64,000 nt of DNA from Pseudochryseolinea flava (GCF_003286915.1 NZ_QMFY01000020.1:1-64000), one strand, 5' to 3'; positions 45,497 to 54,034 are shown, counted from the first letter of the stretch. The notes: generated from the sequence alone by a model not told the origin. A program made the numbers and translations.

Positions 45497-45525
45497 GGGA
45501 TCGTTAGTCATTAACGATCCCTTTT
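45497..45525 (+). terminator. Intrinsic terminator after the GxGYxYP gene
   Basis: Perfect 10-bp stem GGGATCGTTA (45497-45506) and TAACGATCCC (45512-45521), loop GTCAT, then TTTT. Confidence 0.85.
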
Positions 45526-45630
45526 GTGCGTGTAGCATTTACAACGTAGAACCTTAAAAATACCCTCTGTAGCCACTGGTAAAATTCGTCACCTCACCGC
45601 TTTGTCTTTTATACCAAACAATTAAATCCT

Positions 45631-47406
45631 ATGAAAGTCAAACTTACCTTCATGTTATGTTGTTGTGTACTGCTGTCAATTTCATTTGTCTCGCAGGCAC
45701 AAGTGGATATCACCAATTCAGGAGGCACGATTAGTGCACAGTATACCGACTCTCCAACGAATGAAGACATCACCAAATTAATTGACAACAATAGTAGCAC
45801 CAAGTATCTTACTTTCCACAATGCGGGCTGGGTACAATTTCGCGCAGGTAGCCCTTCCATTGTAACGAGCTACGCAATCACGTCTGCTAACGATGCGGCT
45901 GAGCGCGACCCCTTGAACTGGAACTTTCAAGCTTCCAACAATGGCACGACATGGGTGACACTGGACACACGCAGCAATGAAGATTTTCCAAACCGGTTGC
46001 AACGAAAGACGTATTCTTTTTCGAACACAACGGCGTACACCTATTTTAAACTCAATCTCACGAACAATAGCGGTACTATTCTTCAAGTGGCTGAATGGGA
46101 AATCTATGGTACTGCGTCGCCTGTAGCAACAGTCTATCAACATTGCAGCTACGGAGGATATGCCGTTGCGTTGACACCAGGAACGTACACGTTGTCAGCA
46201 TTACAAGCAAGAGGAATGGTAAACAACGATGTGTCATCTGTACGAGTAACGGCTGGTTATAAGATCATCTTTTTTGATCAAGATAATTTCGCCGGTACAT
46301 CCTTAGAAAAAACTGGCGACGACGACTGCCTTGTCAATGAAAATTTCAACGACCTCACAACCTCCATTCGTGTTGAACAAGTTACTGGTGGTGGTGATTG
46401 GAGCAACTTTGTGTTGCCAACAGTTGTATTTCAAGACTTATCGCCATCTTCTGCAGGAAGCATAACATTTCATCGCGCCATTCCTGATCCAGTGGCTACA
46501 ATGCGTAACTCCATTTTACCGATGCTTCAAAAAATCTATTCCGGTCCAAACGACAATGTTAGAACCTTCACAAAGCTCACGTTAATTATCGAAGACTACG
46601 ATGGTGTTGCTGAAGCGTGGGGCGGTGGTGGCGAACGCAGCATTCGTGTGAGTACACGTCACATTCAAAATGTGTACAACCAATCCAACAACGATGCAAC
46701 TGTACGCACAGAGATTCTCGGAATTCTCTCACATGAAGCTACACACACGGCACAGCATGAACCAAAAAATGCTGGTGGATATCAAGGCGGTACCGAGTTC
46801 TTTGGATTCATTGAAGGTGTTGCTGACTACGTTCGTATTTCTTTGGGACTACACCCAACACGCTCGCCACAAACCGGCGGAAATTGGAAAGATGGCTACA
46901 CCACTTCTGGTTTCTTCTTGAACTGGATTGTCAACAACAAAGGTGATCGAGACTTTGCTATCAAGTTTAATCGCGCGGCAGGTACGTATGCAACATGGTC
47001 TTGGGATATTGCATGTCGTGACATTTTGGGAATCGGTGTACAGACACTGTGGAACGAATATCAAGCGTCATTAAGTGCATCAAGAATTGCGACAAGTGCT
47101 CCATACGCAATGGGTATTACCGCTGATTGCAGACATGATGAAGAACACATAGCACCAAATGAAAAACAATCCATTCAAGTTTTTCCAAATCCGGCAAAAG
47201 GTAAGCTTGAAATTACACTACATCACATCGAAGCAAATGACCGTACAGAAGTACAATTTGTATCGGCTACATTTAAAAAGACGACATACATCACCGGCGC
47301 AAATGGAACTGTCAACACCGACGACCTTCCTGCAGGTATCTATGTAATGATCGTGCGTGACAAGAAGGGAAATTCGCATAAGCAGCGGGTTATTATTGAG
47401 AAGTAG
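45631..47406 (+). CDS. Secreted basic-secretory-protein-type metalloprotease with discoidin, beta/gamma-crystallin and T9SS domains
   Basis: A 591-residue exported protein. Signal peptide 1-23 (ending VSQAQ); discoidin module about 24-167; beta/gamma-crystallin module about 172-256; a basic secretory protein (BSP) domain about 265-500; T9SS sorting domain about 515-591 (VFPNPAKGKL). The zinc motif HEATHTAQH starts at H368, with E369 as likely catalytic residue, and EGVADYVRISLG is the second family hallmark. BSP proteins are plant defence-related proteins with putative peptidase activity, also found in bacteria. The adhesion modules suggest that the enzyme is held on a polymer or cell surface. 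Target unknown; it could attack wall glycoproteins. Own terminator. Confidence 0.82.
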   Translation: MKVKLTFMLCCCVLLSISFVSQAQVDITNSGGTISAQYTDSPTNEDITKLIDNNSSTKYLTFHNAGWVQFRAGSPSIVTSYAITSANDAAERDPLNWNFQASNNGTTWVTLDTRSNEDFPNRLQRKTYSFSNTTAYTYFKLNLTNNSGTILQVAEWEIYGTASPVATVYQHCSYGGYAVALTPGTYTLSALQARGMVNNDVSSVRVTAGYKIIFFDQDNFAGTSLEKTGDDDCLVNENFNDLTTSIRVEQVTGGGDWSNFVLPTVVFQDLSPSSAGSITFHRAIPDPVATMRNSILPMLQKIYSGPNDNVRTFTKLTLIIEDYDGVAEAWGGGGERSIRVSTRHIQNVYNQSNNDATVRTEILGILSHEATHTAQHEPKNAGGYQGGTEFFGFIEGVADYVRISLGLHPTRSPQTGGNWKDGYTTSGFFLNWIVNNKGDRDFAIKFNRAAGTYATWSWDIACRDILGIGVQTLWNEYQASLSASRIATSAPYAMGITADCRHDEEHIAPNEKQSIQVFPNPAKGKLEITLHHIEANDRTEVQFVSATFKKTTYITGANGTVNTDDLPAGIYVMIVRDKKGNSHKQRVIIEK

Positions 47407-47428
47407 TGGGAGTCGCGCGTTATGGGAT

Positions 47429-47465
47429 AGAGAGACTGTCGGATGGACAGTCTCTCTTTTTTTGA
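47429..47465 (+). terminator. Strong intrinsic terminator after the BSP protease
   Basis: 12-bp perfect stem (AGAGAGACTGTC at 47429-47440, GACAGTCTCTCT at 47446-47457), 5-base loop and a T-run. DoxX ends nearby on the other strand, which may share it. Confidence 0.85.
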
Positions 47466-47484
47466 GCTCGTCAAACTCCCGCAA

Positions 47485-47856
47485 TCAGAGCATTATCTTA
47501 AATGTTTTATCTGTCCATAGAATCACGACAGAAAGAACACACACGGCTAACGATTGGTAATAATGTTCATATTCCTGATGCGCCATATGCGTAGTGAATG
47601 CACCAATCGCAAATGGAAAAAGAAATAACACGCCAATTATTTTCAGACTTGGCTTGTATACCCCTGCAACAACCAACAACACACCAATAAGCTCAGCAAT
47701 ACCGATAGCGATAGTCCACGTTTTATTAAAACCGAGAGACTGCATGCTCTCCATCATCGATTGCTTTTGAAAGACTTTAAATAGCGATGCATAGGCGAAC
47801 ACGTAGAGGTAATACGCATAGCTCGTCCAATGAAGAATTATTCTTGCTGTTTCCAT
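47485..47856 (-). CDS. DoxX family membrane protein
   Basis: A 123-residue protein with four membrane segments: YLYVFAYASLFKVF, WTIAIGIAELIGVLLVVAGVY, IIGVLFLFPFAIGAFTTH and LAVCVLSVVILW. DoxX-type proteins are small quinone- or thiol-linked membrane proteins; in many genomes they sit next to HxlR regulators, as here (divergent). Role in oxidative or electrophile stress is plausible. Confidence 0.85.
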   Translation of the reverse strand: METARIILHWTSYAYYLYVFAYASLFKVFQKQSMMESMQSLGFNKTWTIAIGIAELIGVLLVVAGVYKPSLKIIGVLFLFPFAIGAFTTHMAHQEYEHYYQSLAVCVLSVVILWTDKTFKIML

Positions 47857-47870
47857 GTTTGTTATTCAAA

Positions 47871-47938
47871 TTTGTTCAGCAATATTCTAGAGAAATAGAA
47901 TATCAGAACAGAACGAACAAAATTGTGCGTTTCACAAT
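47871..47938. promoter_or_regulatory. Nested inverted repeats between DoxX and HxlR
   Basis: Three inverted repeats fill the 90-base gap: TTTGTTC (47871-47877) with GAACAAA (47915-47921); inside it ATATTCTA-GAGAAA-TAGAATAT (47882-47903); and beyond it ATTGTG-CGTTT-CACAAT (47922-47938). They are likely operators for the HxlR protein and perhaps another factor; this is inferred from position. Confidence 0.5.
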
Positions 47939-47946
47939 ATGCAAGC

Positions 47947-48309
47947 ATGAGAAAAAATTCTTCAACCAATACGATTAACGAGCAACATATCAACCAAACC
48001 TGTGGTATAGCTTACACGCTTTCTGTAATCGACGGACGATGGAAGATCAACATCTTAAGTTTTCTGTTGAACCAAGGTCGACTTCGATACAGTCATTTAA
48101 AATCAAGACTCCCTGGTATTTCCGAACGTATGCTTACCGCCAATCTAAAAGCCTTGGAGAAAGATGGATTAATCGCCCGCATCCATCACACGACAGTGCC
48201 GCCGAAAGTAGAGTATGAGTTAACGCAACTTGGATTGTCGTTTAAAAAGATTTTGGTATTGATGGATGAATGGGGCGAAGCGCATCGCCCACACACATCA
48301 GCACAGTAA
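47947..48309 (+). CDS. HxlR family transcriptional regulator (second)
   Basis: A 120-residue HxlR protein from the ATG at 47947 (MRKNSSTNTINEQHINQTCG); an upstream GTG at 47923 lies inside the inverted-repeat region and is less likely. Family words: CGIAYTLSVIDGRWKINILSFLL, LPGISERMLTANLKALEKDGLI, YELTQLGLSFKKILVLMDEW. The conserved N-terminal Cys is present. Divergent from DoxX. Confidence 0.9.
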   Translation: MRKNSSTNTINEQHINQTCGIAYTLSVIDGRWKINILSFLLNQGRLRYSHLKSRLPGISERMLTANLKALEKDGLIARIHHTTVPPKVEYELTQLGLSFKKILVLMDEWGEAHRPHTSAQ

Positions 48310-48324
48310 CAAATCTATTTAGAC

Positions 48325-48680
48325 ATGATCATTCCTTCTTCTGGTTTCCACTTGTCATACTCAGGTAGAAAGCAGCATCCGACGCCGCTTTTTTTCTCAA
48401 AGGACATCTTGTTCGAAAAGAAAATTGACGACCTGAATAACGCCATACCAAAAAATTACAAATTAACAATGAAGCAAAAGATGCGCTGTTGCACGCAATG
48501 GAGTAAGCGGCGTCTTCCTGATCCTCAGTTCGCACACTTAACGATTCTGGCCATCGCCCTCGAATCTGGCTTTAACTCAAAATCTTCCTTCAACGGAATC
48601 TTCATGAAGTCTACCGGTATGGCACCGAAAACGTTTAAGGAAGAATCACAACAGATCGTTCTAGCGGACAAAAACACGAT
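48325..48680 (+). pseudogene. Remnant of an AraC family regulator
   Basis: The frame from 48325 translates near its middle to PQFAHLTILAIALESGFNSK, followed by SSFNGIFMKSTGMAPKTFKEE: the second helix-turn-helix of an AraC-type regulator. The first helix-turn-helix and any sensor or membrane part are missing; the upstream residues (MIIPSSGFHLSY onward) do not resemble AraC. The frame then runs on into the start of the next gene without conserved sequence. It is most likely a decayed C-terminal fragment. A deliberately short 150-residue product cannot be excluded. Confidence 0.6.
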
Positions 48681-48716
48681 ATTTAAACTATTCCACTATT
48701 CAGGTATATTTCGAGA

Positions 48717-49262
48717 ATGTTCAGACTTGCAATATTATTATTCGTCTTCGGTTTTCACAGCGCCTTCGCACAAGTAGATTCAATTGGCTTTCTGCAATGG
48801 AGAACGGGGCATGACGCAAAAACGGCACAACTCATTCCAGCGGAAGGAAACGATCCCATTGTTCGTGAAGGAAACAATGTCTGGATACATGTCAAATTTA
48901 ATGTTTATGAATATGGCGAAGTCTCGTTTCCGATTGATCGCACCACGCGCACCGACGAAGAAGCCAAGCGCGTAGATCTCTCTGATAGAAAGTATGTGAA
49001 ACTGACGTATACGGCAAACCAACAAGTAATTTTACAACTCCGACAAACTGGTGAACACGGTGGCGTTCATAATCATGTAATCTTACCTCCCGTTGAACGT
49101 CCAACCTCTATTGCAATTTTATTGAAGTCATTTAAAGGTGGCAAGTCGATGATCGACTTAACGGATGTGGCTAAATTTAATTTTGCTTTCTTGTCCAACA
49201 ACAAAGAAGATGGTTATGCTGAATTGTTGATTACACAGATTGTGCTAACCGATCACAAGTAA
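48717..49262 (+). CDS. Small exported protein of unknown function, beta-sandwich-like
   Basis: A 181-residue protein with signal peptide MFRLAILLFVFGFHSAFAQ. I do not recognise a named family. The alternating strands (VWIHVKFNVYEYGEVSFPI, YVKLTYTANQQVILQLRQ) and the ending KFNFAFLSNNKEDGYAELLITQIVL resemble the CBM11/CIA30-type jelly-roll, so glycan binding is possible. Its start lies in the AraC remnant. Convergent with the pair at 49272-50335. Confidence 0.6.
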   Translation: MFRLAILLFVFGFHSAFAQVDSIGFLQWRTGHDAKTAQLIPAEGNDPIVREGNNVWIHVKFNVYEYGEVSFPIDRTTRTDEEAKRVDLSDRKYVKLTYTANQQVILQLRQTGEHGGVHNHVILPPVERPTSIAILLKSFKGGKSMIDLTDVAKFNFAFLSNNKEDGYAELLITQIVLTDHK

Positions 49263-49264
49263 AA

Positions 49265-49286
49265 GAGGACGTCAAAGCACGCCCTC
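49265..49286. terminator. Weak hairpin between convergent genes
   Basis: GAGG (49265-49268) pairs with CCTC (49283-49286), with inner CGT/ACG pairing and one mismatch. It spans the gap between two stop codons and may act on both strands. Confidence 0.35.
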
Positions 49287-49943
49287 TATTTCTGTCTTCA
49301 ACCTTTCTTTTTCCTTCGTAACAGGAATTGCTAACGGGGTGGCTACTGCTAAAGATAACGTTTTATATTGCAGCGTCGTCTTGTTAGAGACTGCTGAAAC
49401 AATACTGATTGTGTCGATATTATCCTTTACGATCTTCTTACCCACATCGTCCGCAGCGATCTGCATAAAAAGCGATGGCAAGAAGCCCAACGTACGCAAA
49501 ACATCCCAGCGATTATTTTCGGGTACAGCATCCGCATCAACATTAAGTTGAATTTGAAACTGAAGCACTTTCTCCAACTCCACACCAACGTTTTTGATAG
49601 CCCGCTTCAACTCCAACGAGCCCACCGATTTTTGATTGGAAGACTTCATGCGCACATAATTCTCGGGCTCTATTAGGGTGAAAGCAACAACTTCGCTGGT
49701 TGTTACAAACGTAATTTCGGATTTTGCGTAGGGATCAAGCAACCCGAGCACCATCAACCGTTGCTCATGCAGATGATTCTGCGCTTTCAAAATACTCCCC
49801 CTGATCACATGACCGTTTCTAAGCGATAATTCCAACTTCGGTAAGTTGGAACTATCTTCAAAGTCTTCTGCAACGGCAGCAAGTTCAGCAAACCAAGAAT
49901 CGAAATTCTTGAATCCTACATCCTTGAATACATCTAATTTCAT
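49272..49943 (-). CDS. Uncharacterised protein, 223 residues; C-terminal half is paralogous to the next protein
   Basis: No family recognised, no signal peptide and no membrane segment, so cytoplasmic. Residues about 35-95 (LELSLRNGHVIRGSILKAQ, LLDPYAKSEITFVTTSEVVA) look like a small Sm-type beta-barrel. Residues about 115-223 align with the 130-residue protein encoded just upstream: IAADDVGKKIVKDNIDTISI against ICKDDMGKEALKDKMEVIAL. Its start overlaps the stop of that gene by one base (TAATG), so the two are translationally coupled and probably work together. Function unknown. Confidence 0.65.
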   Translation of the reverse strand: MKLDVFKDVGFKNFDSWFAELAAVAEDFEDSSNLPKLELSLRNGHVIRGSILKAQNHLHEQRLMVLGLLDPYAKSEITFVTTSEVVAFTLIEPENYVRMKSSNQKSVGSLELKRAIKNVGVELEKVLQFQIQLNVDADAVPENNRWDVLRTLGFLPSLFMQIAADDVGKKIVKDNIDTISIVSAVSNKTTLQYKTLSLAVATPLAIPVTKEKERLKTEIEGVL

Positions 49944-50335
49944 TAGAGCAATTTTTCAACGTAGTCCGCAATTTGCGAGTCAGGCTGCGAGGTGAACGTA
50001 TTCCCTGCCAATTGCATTGTTAACGTAAGTGTTTTATTGTTAAGCGCCATTGTTACCGCATCACGGCTATCTGTATTTACAAGTGCAATCACTTCCATCT
50101 TGTCTTTAAGCGCCTCTTTCCCCATATCATCTTTACAGATTTTTTTAACGAACGACTCGAGGTCATCGAACACAATATCCAAGCGACTCAAGGGATACTG
50201 ATCGTAGGCAGTAAACGTATTCCAGTCGATATCTAACTTGATTGGATATCCAGCGATTTGATTAAGTTTTGATTCAAAGGCAGGAAGTTTCTCTGACTTG
50301 ATGCTTTCGGCTAAACGCTTTTCTGCTAATCCCAT
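49943..50335 (-). CDS. Uncharacterised 130-residue protein, partner of the 223-residue protein
   Basis: Opens MGLAEKRLAESIKSEKLPAF and contains KLNQIAGYPIKLDIDW and KDDMGKEALKDKMEVIALVN. I recall similar unnamed bacterial proteins of about the same length, but no function. Cytoplasmic by lack of any signal. It is the first gene of the coupled pair, with its start close to a terminator that ends the preceding gene, so it has its own promoter. Confidence 0.7.
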   Translation of the reverse strand: MGLAEKRLAESIKSEKLPAFESKLNQIAGYPIKLDIDWNTFTAYDQYPLSRLDIVFDDLESFVKKICKDDMGKEALKDKMEVIALVNTDSRDAVTMALNNKTLTLTMQLAGNTFTSQPDSQIADYVEKLL

Positions 50336-50459
50336 GTGCTTTTAGTTTTAATTGAATGATTGTGTTGTAAAAGTATACCACCCGAATCCACGAGAAATCA
50401 CCTCTTAAAATGATTTATTTAAATACCTAGAAATGGGGAGGCAAAAAAAGGCAATAAAA

Positions 50460-50487
50460 AATCCCTGGAATTGTGTTTCCAGGGATT
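50460..50487 (-). terminator. Strong terminator after the gene at 50511
   Basis: 11-bp perfect stem (AATCCCTGGAA at 50460-50470, TTCCAGGGATT at 50477-50487), followed on the minus strand by TTTTTATT. Confidence 0.85.
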
Positions 50488-50510
50488 CACCCGCGTACAT
50501 GAGATAAACG

Positions 50511-51446
50511 TTATTTCGTTTTCTTCTTCTGTTTAATGATAATACGCGATACAAAATCAGCAGAGGTATTGGCAGACTGTATTTCACCATACGATACAGA
50601 AGACGCTTCTGCGCGTTTGATACTTTCTTTACTTGCTCCCTTATCGGTAAAATAGTCTGCAGCTTTTGTCGCTTGTTTTGCGTCACGCGTCTCCGTACGC
50701 TGTAGATAGAAGTGCGAGATCATATGATAGACCAGGCCTTTCCCGTGTGGAAATCGCACAACCACCGATTCGGCACCGTATTTTTCACCCAACTCTTTTG
50801 ACCGAATCAAAACTTTTACTTTTTCTTTATCCAAAATTTCGATTGGGTAAGAAGATCCTTCCAGCCACCACACTGGATCTGCCTTCTCATCTAAAAATCC
50901 CGTGATCACAGAATCTTGTTTATCGAGTGCTTCAATGCGTACAACCTCATCCGCAGTGGGTTTATTATTGTACGCTATGGTGTTGGGGAATGCTACTTCA
51001 ATAACATTTTTTAGCGCCCAATCCGTTGTGATCAGCTGACCACCTTCCGCTACAAAGGTAGCCAGTTTCCTTGCTGCCTCAGGCGGAAATGACGACGCAC
51101 AGTTTACAAAAATGGTTTGATGCGGCTCTAGCTTCGCGTCCATCAATTGATGATGGTCAATCCCCGCGAATGGAATCTTCAAACTTTGCAACACCCGAGC
51201 AATGTGATCATACGTACCATTCACAACGATGACATCGTTCTTTTTTAACTCATCAAGAATTTTAATATTCTCCTCCCCTTCTCTGTTCAGTCTTTCTCTT
51301 ACCATTTCGTTTGCGAGCTTGTAAGCTTCTTCCATTTGTGCTTGTGTTTTTGTGGTGAATAAAAAGATAATACCGATAGCCAGAAATGTTGCCATACGAC
51401 ATCCGCTCGTCGCGTGCATGCGCCCGAAGAAAACTATGATGTTCAT
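50511..51446 (-). CDS. Exported protein with a glutamine-amidotransferase-like fold
   Basis: About 311 residues from the ATG at 51446; the frame is open from a TTG at 51476, and an ATG at 51395 would give the neatest signal peptide (MATFLAIGIIFLFTTKTQAQ). The core, DVIVVNGTYDHIARVLQSLKIPFAGID through FVNCASSFPPEAARKLATFVAEGGQLITTDWALKN, has the layout of ThuA/GATase1-like domains in which the nucleophile region is NCASSFPP; HGKGLVYHMISHFYLQRTE follows. The Cys is in a turn like that of class I amidotransferases, but the acid and base are not clear, so it may be a binding protein. Ends in a basic tail KQKKKTK. Confidence 0.6.
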   Translation of the reverse strand: MNIIVFFGRMHATSGCRMATFLAIGIIFLFTTKTQAQMEEAYKLANEMVRERLNREGEENIKILDELKKNDVIVVNGTYDHIARVLQSLKIPFAGIDHHQLMDAKLEPHQTIFVNCASSFPPEAARKLATFVAEGGQLITTDWALKNVIEVAFPNTIAYNNKPTADEVVRIEALDKQDSVITGFLDEKADPVWWLEGSSYPIEILDKEKVKVLIRSKELGEKYGAESVVVRFPHGKGLVYHMISHFYLQRTETRDAKQATKAADYFTDKGASKESIKRAEASSVSYGEIQSANTSADFVSRIIIKQKKKTK

Positions 51447-51612
51447 AACCTGTTTTTTGGAATAACTTAACGTCAATTACCGCGAATAGCTTCAGACAAT
51501 GAGTGCGTTGGTATTTTGACTAAGTGAATCCTGGAAATGGATAAGGCAATTTTCGGACAACGGTGCTGTACTTAACGGCTGCGCTAGAAAAAAGGTTACT
51601 GTTTAATACAAA

Positions 51613-51643
51613 AGCTCATGAGCTAAAAGATGTAGCTACATCT
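51613..51643 (-). terminator. Tandem palindromes after the DUF1444 gene
   Basis: AGATGTAGCTACATCT (51628-51643) and AGCTCATGAGCT (51613-51624) are perfect palindromes, and on the minus strand each is followed by TTT. They may form two weak terminators in series or a regulator site. Confidence 0.4.
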
Positions 51644-51647
51644 CACC

Positions 51648-52328
51648 CTACAAGTTATAAACCGTTATTTCACCACTCGATTTTCGCCAATAAAGTTTGT
51701 CACTCAATTTTTTTTTCGCATAGTCGGGGTTACTAAATATTTCCTGAACTTTCTTCTGCATCAGCGCTACGTCGTCGGGCATATCGGCGCGCACAAAAAC
51801 AAAAACATCTTGCGTCGGAATGGCAAATATCAAGTCGCTGGCATTGACGGCTTGTGCTATACTTGTCCAGATCTCTCCGGTTAACACCAGGCTTGACTCC
51901 AACCGATCGCCATCCGTGAGCATCCCCATATTCTTCGTGATCATGTGAATCGACAACTTTTGACTGATACTCCTAAAAAGGTTTTCGTAAGCCTTATTAA
52001 GAAGATCATAAACAGAAACATTGTCCTTGATCACATCCATATGTTTCTTCTGAAACCACTCATAGTGTGTACCCTCGTCAATTCCAAAAACGATCGACAA
52101 GTCTTCATCGAAGGGAACCGGAAACAGAACGGGCATAGCACTCTCGGGCACTTGGTGCTCCTTTCCATCTGATGTCACAATCTTATCCACCGGGCCTTTC
52201 CCCTGTTTGACAATCGGCACTATTCTTTCAATGCGATCCTTAAACAGTTGCTGTTCACGACGTGCATCCTCCATCATTTGCTTAAATGCGGGAGAATCTT
52301 CGAAAGTATCTTCTGGTGATTGGCTCAT
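51648..52328 (-). CDS. DUF1444-like protein (YtpQ-type)
   Basis: About 226 residues from the ATG at 52328 (MSQSPEDTFEDSPAFKQ); an ATG four codons upstream is possible. Charged and cytoplasmic. The C-terminal half, LESSLVLTGEIWTSIAQAV followed by LIFAIPTQDVFVFVRADM, resembles the DUF1444/YtpQ family, whose function is unknown. Stands alone. Confidence 0.6.
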   Translation of the reverse strand: MSQSPEDTFEDSPAFKQMMEDARREQQLFKDRIERIVPIVKQGKGPVDKIVTSDGKEHQVPESAMPVLFPVPFDEDLSIVFGIDEGTHYEWFQKKHMDVIKDNVSVYDLLNKAYENLFRSISQKLSIHMITKNMGMLTDGDRLESSLVLTGEIWTSIAQAVNASDLIFAIPTQDVFVFVRADMPDDVALMQKKVQEIFSNPDYAKKKLSDKLYWRKSSGEITVYNL

Positions 52329-52630
52329 AATTATGATCAAATATACAAACTATCACCGTTGTTCACCACCAGCATTTGCTCACTCGTGATCTTCATACGT
52401 ATCACCTGTCGACAACGAAACCAGAATTGTAATACAAATCACCCAGATTTTCCAAACACATCTTCTCAATCTTTGCATGCCGTTTATCAGATAGACTGAA
52501 CCATCGTCAAAAACGCTGGACAATTAAACAACTTTTTTACCTACCGCCTGCATCAAAATGTGGCAGCACTTCCATTTCTATTTTGTAGTTACAGCCATTG
52601 TTATGTTTCTTGTTGCTTCGATAAAAATAT

Positions 52631-54034
52631 ATGTCTACATATTATACAACATTATTAAAAACGCAACACGAGTTACCCACGCTACTGGTCGACTTATGTA
52701 CATTCGTCGGCACACAATCGCACGGCTCATTGGGTTGGTTCGACAACATCGGCGCTGAAGACATCCCTTCTGCATGGGATCCTTCGGCAGCTGAAAAACT
52801 AAATGCTCACGGATTCGCTTTCATTCAACTGCCCGACGGATCTTTTATTGCGCTACTCAACACCGGTACAACGGGAGCGCCATACGCCGTGGTCTTATTA
52901 GGGTCAGAGGGAGAGTTTCGTACAATCGCCAACAGTTTAGAAGAATTTATCATCCTGTGGTCTAAAGGCGAAACTGGCGTGCATGACCTTGATGATAAAA
53001 AAATCGACGGCCGTGATAATTTAGTCGCTTGGATAAAAGCGCGTCGCATGAAGGCACCCAAAGCTAAGGATTTCGACTTCGGTGCATGGCTTGACAATGC
53101 ATCAACGGCAAAGGTAACGGACACGATATACGCTGAACGCACTCCTACCGATGCGTACGAAAAACTTGGCCCTAAGATGCGGACGTTGGTGGATATGATG
53201 GGACGTCGCGCCGATGATGAAGCGCTCATAACATGGGTGACGCAAACACTTGGAAAAAAAGTGCCTGCCCACACTTCGAACGACAGTGTGAACGTTACAG
53301 CACCCAAGTTGGGAATCGAACTAGTTTTCTCACACAACGTCCTCAATGAAAAATATCCACCGATTAAAAAAAGTGCAAGATCATTTATCCCCTATTTATC
53401 ACACGCTTGGATACGTGAAAAAATTGGCGAGCCCATTTTTGGTATCGATCTAAAGAATAGCACCGAAGAAGACGCGATTCGCTCACTCGGGCAACCAGAC
53501 GGACGCAGACCGCAATTCGCGACGGACACTGAACCCGTGATCGCATATTGGCACAAAGTCGTGGATCAGGGAGCCGATATCGTTCTCGTTATAGAGTCAG
53601 ATGACGGAATAAGCATCGATGTCACGGTGAAAACATCGTCAGCGCTGGAAGAATATCCAGAAGTCAGTACACATCTGTTCGTCGCGTGGGCCTGCGAGAA
53701 AGGTTTGCTGGATGAGACTAGATTTGTTGAGCACGCCGCGCTATTTCAAAAAGTAAAAACACGGCAAGCCCGCGGCGCTGAACTTGTCGCTACGGCACTA
53801 ACGCGTGGGCTATGGGAAAATCATTTGATCAACAAGCCAGGCTTACGTCGTACTGCATATCAATGGTTTCACAACATGAAAAACCTTTGGATTACCGCTG
53901 ACTTGAAAAAAGTATTTGGCGCAAGAAAAGGTCCGTACGGTCACGACGAACCGGCGGTAGATAACGACCACTGGGACAACGTAGATCTTGCCAGCAAAGC
54001 TTTTCACAAAGTATTTGACAAGTGGTTAGATTAG
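52631..54034 (+). CDS. Uncharacterised 467-residue protein, SUKH-like N-terminal part
   Basis: Cytoplasmic, no signal or membrane segment. Residues about 45-115 (FAFIQLPDGSFIALLNTGT, VVLLGSEGEFRTIANSLEEF) resemble the second half of SMI1/KNR4 (SUKH) domains, which often serve as immunity or scaffold modules. The middle (about 220-340, GIELVFSHNVLNEKYPP to YWHKVVDQGADIVLVIESDD) and C-terminal part (VSTHLFVAWACEKGLLDE onward) are unlike anything I can name. No toxin gene is adjacent, so an immunity role would be a guess. Confidence 0.55.
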   Translation: MSTYYTTLLKTQHELPTLLVDLCTFVGTQSHGSLGWFDNIGAEDIPSAWDPSAAEKLNAHGFAFIQLPDGSFIALLNTGTTGAPYAVVLLGSEGEFRTIANSLEEFIILWSKGETGVHDLDDKKIDGRDNLVAWIKARRMKAPKAKDFDFGAWLDNASTAKVTDTIYAERTPTDAYEKLGPKMRTLVDMMGRRADDEALITWVTQTLGKKVPAHTSNDSVNVTAPKLGIELVFSHNVLNEKYPPIKKSARSFIPYLSHAWIREKIGEPIFGIDLKNSTEEDAIRSLGQPDGRRPQFATDTEPVIAYWHKVVDQGADIVLVIESDDGISIDVTVKTSSALEEYPEVSTHLFVAWACEKGLLDETRFVEHAALFQKVKTRQARGAELVATALTRGLWENHLINKPGLRRTAYQWFHNMKNLWITADLKKVFGARKGPYGHDEPAVDNDHWDNVDLASKAFHKVFDKWLD

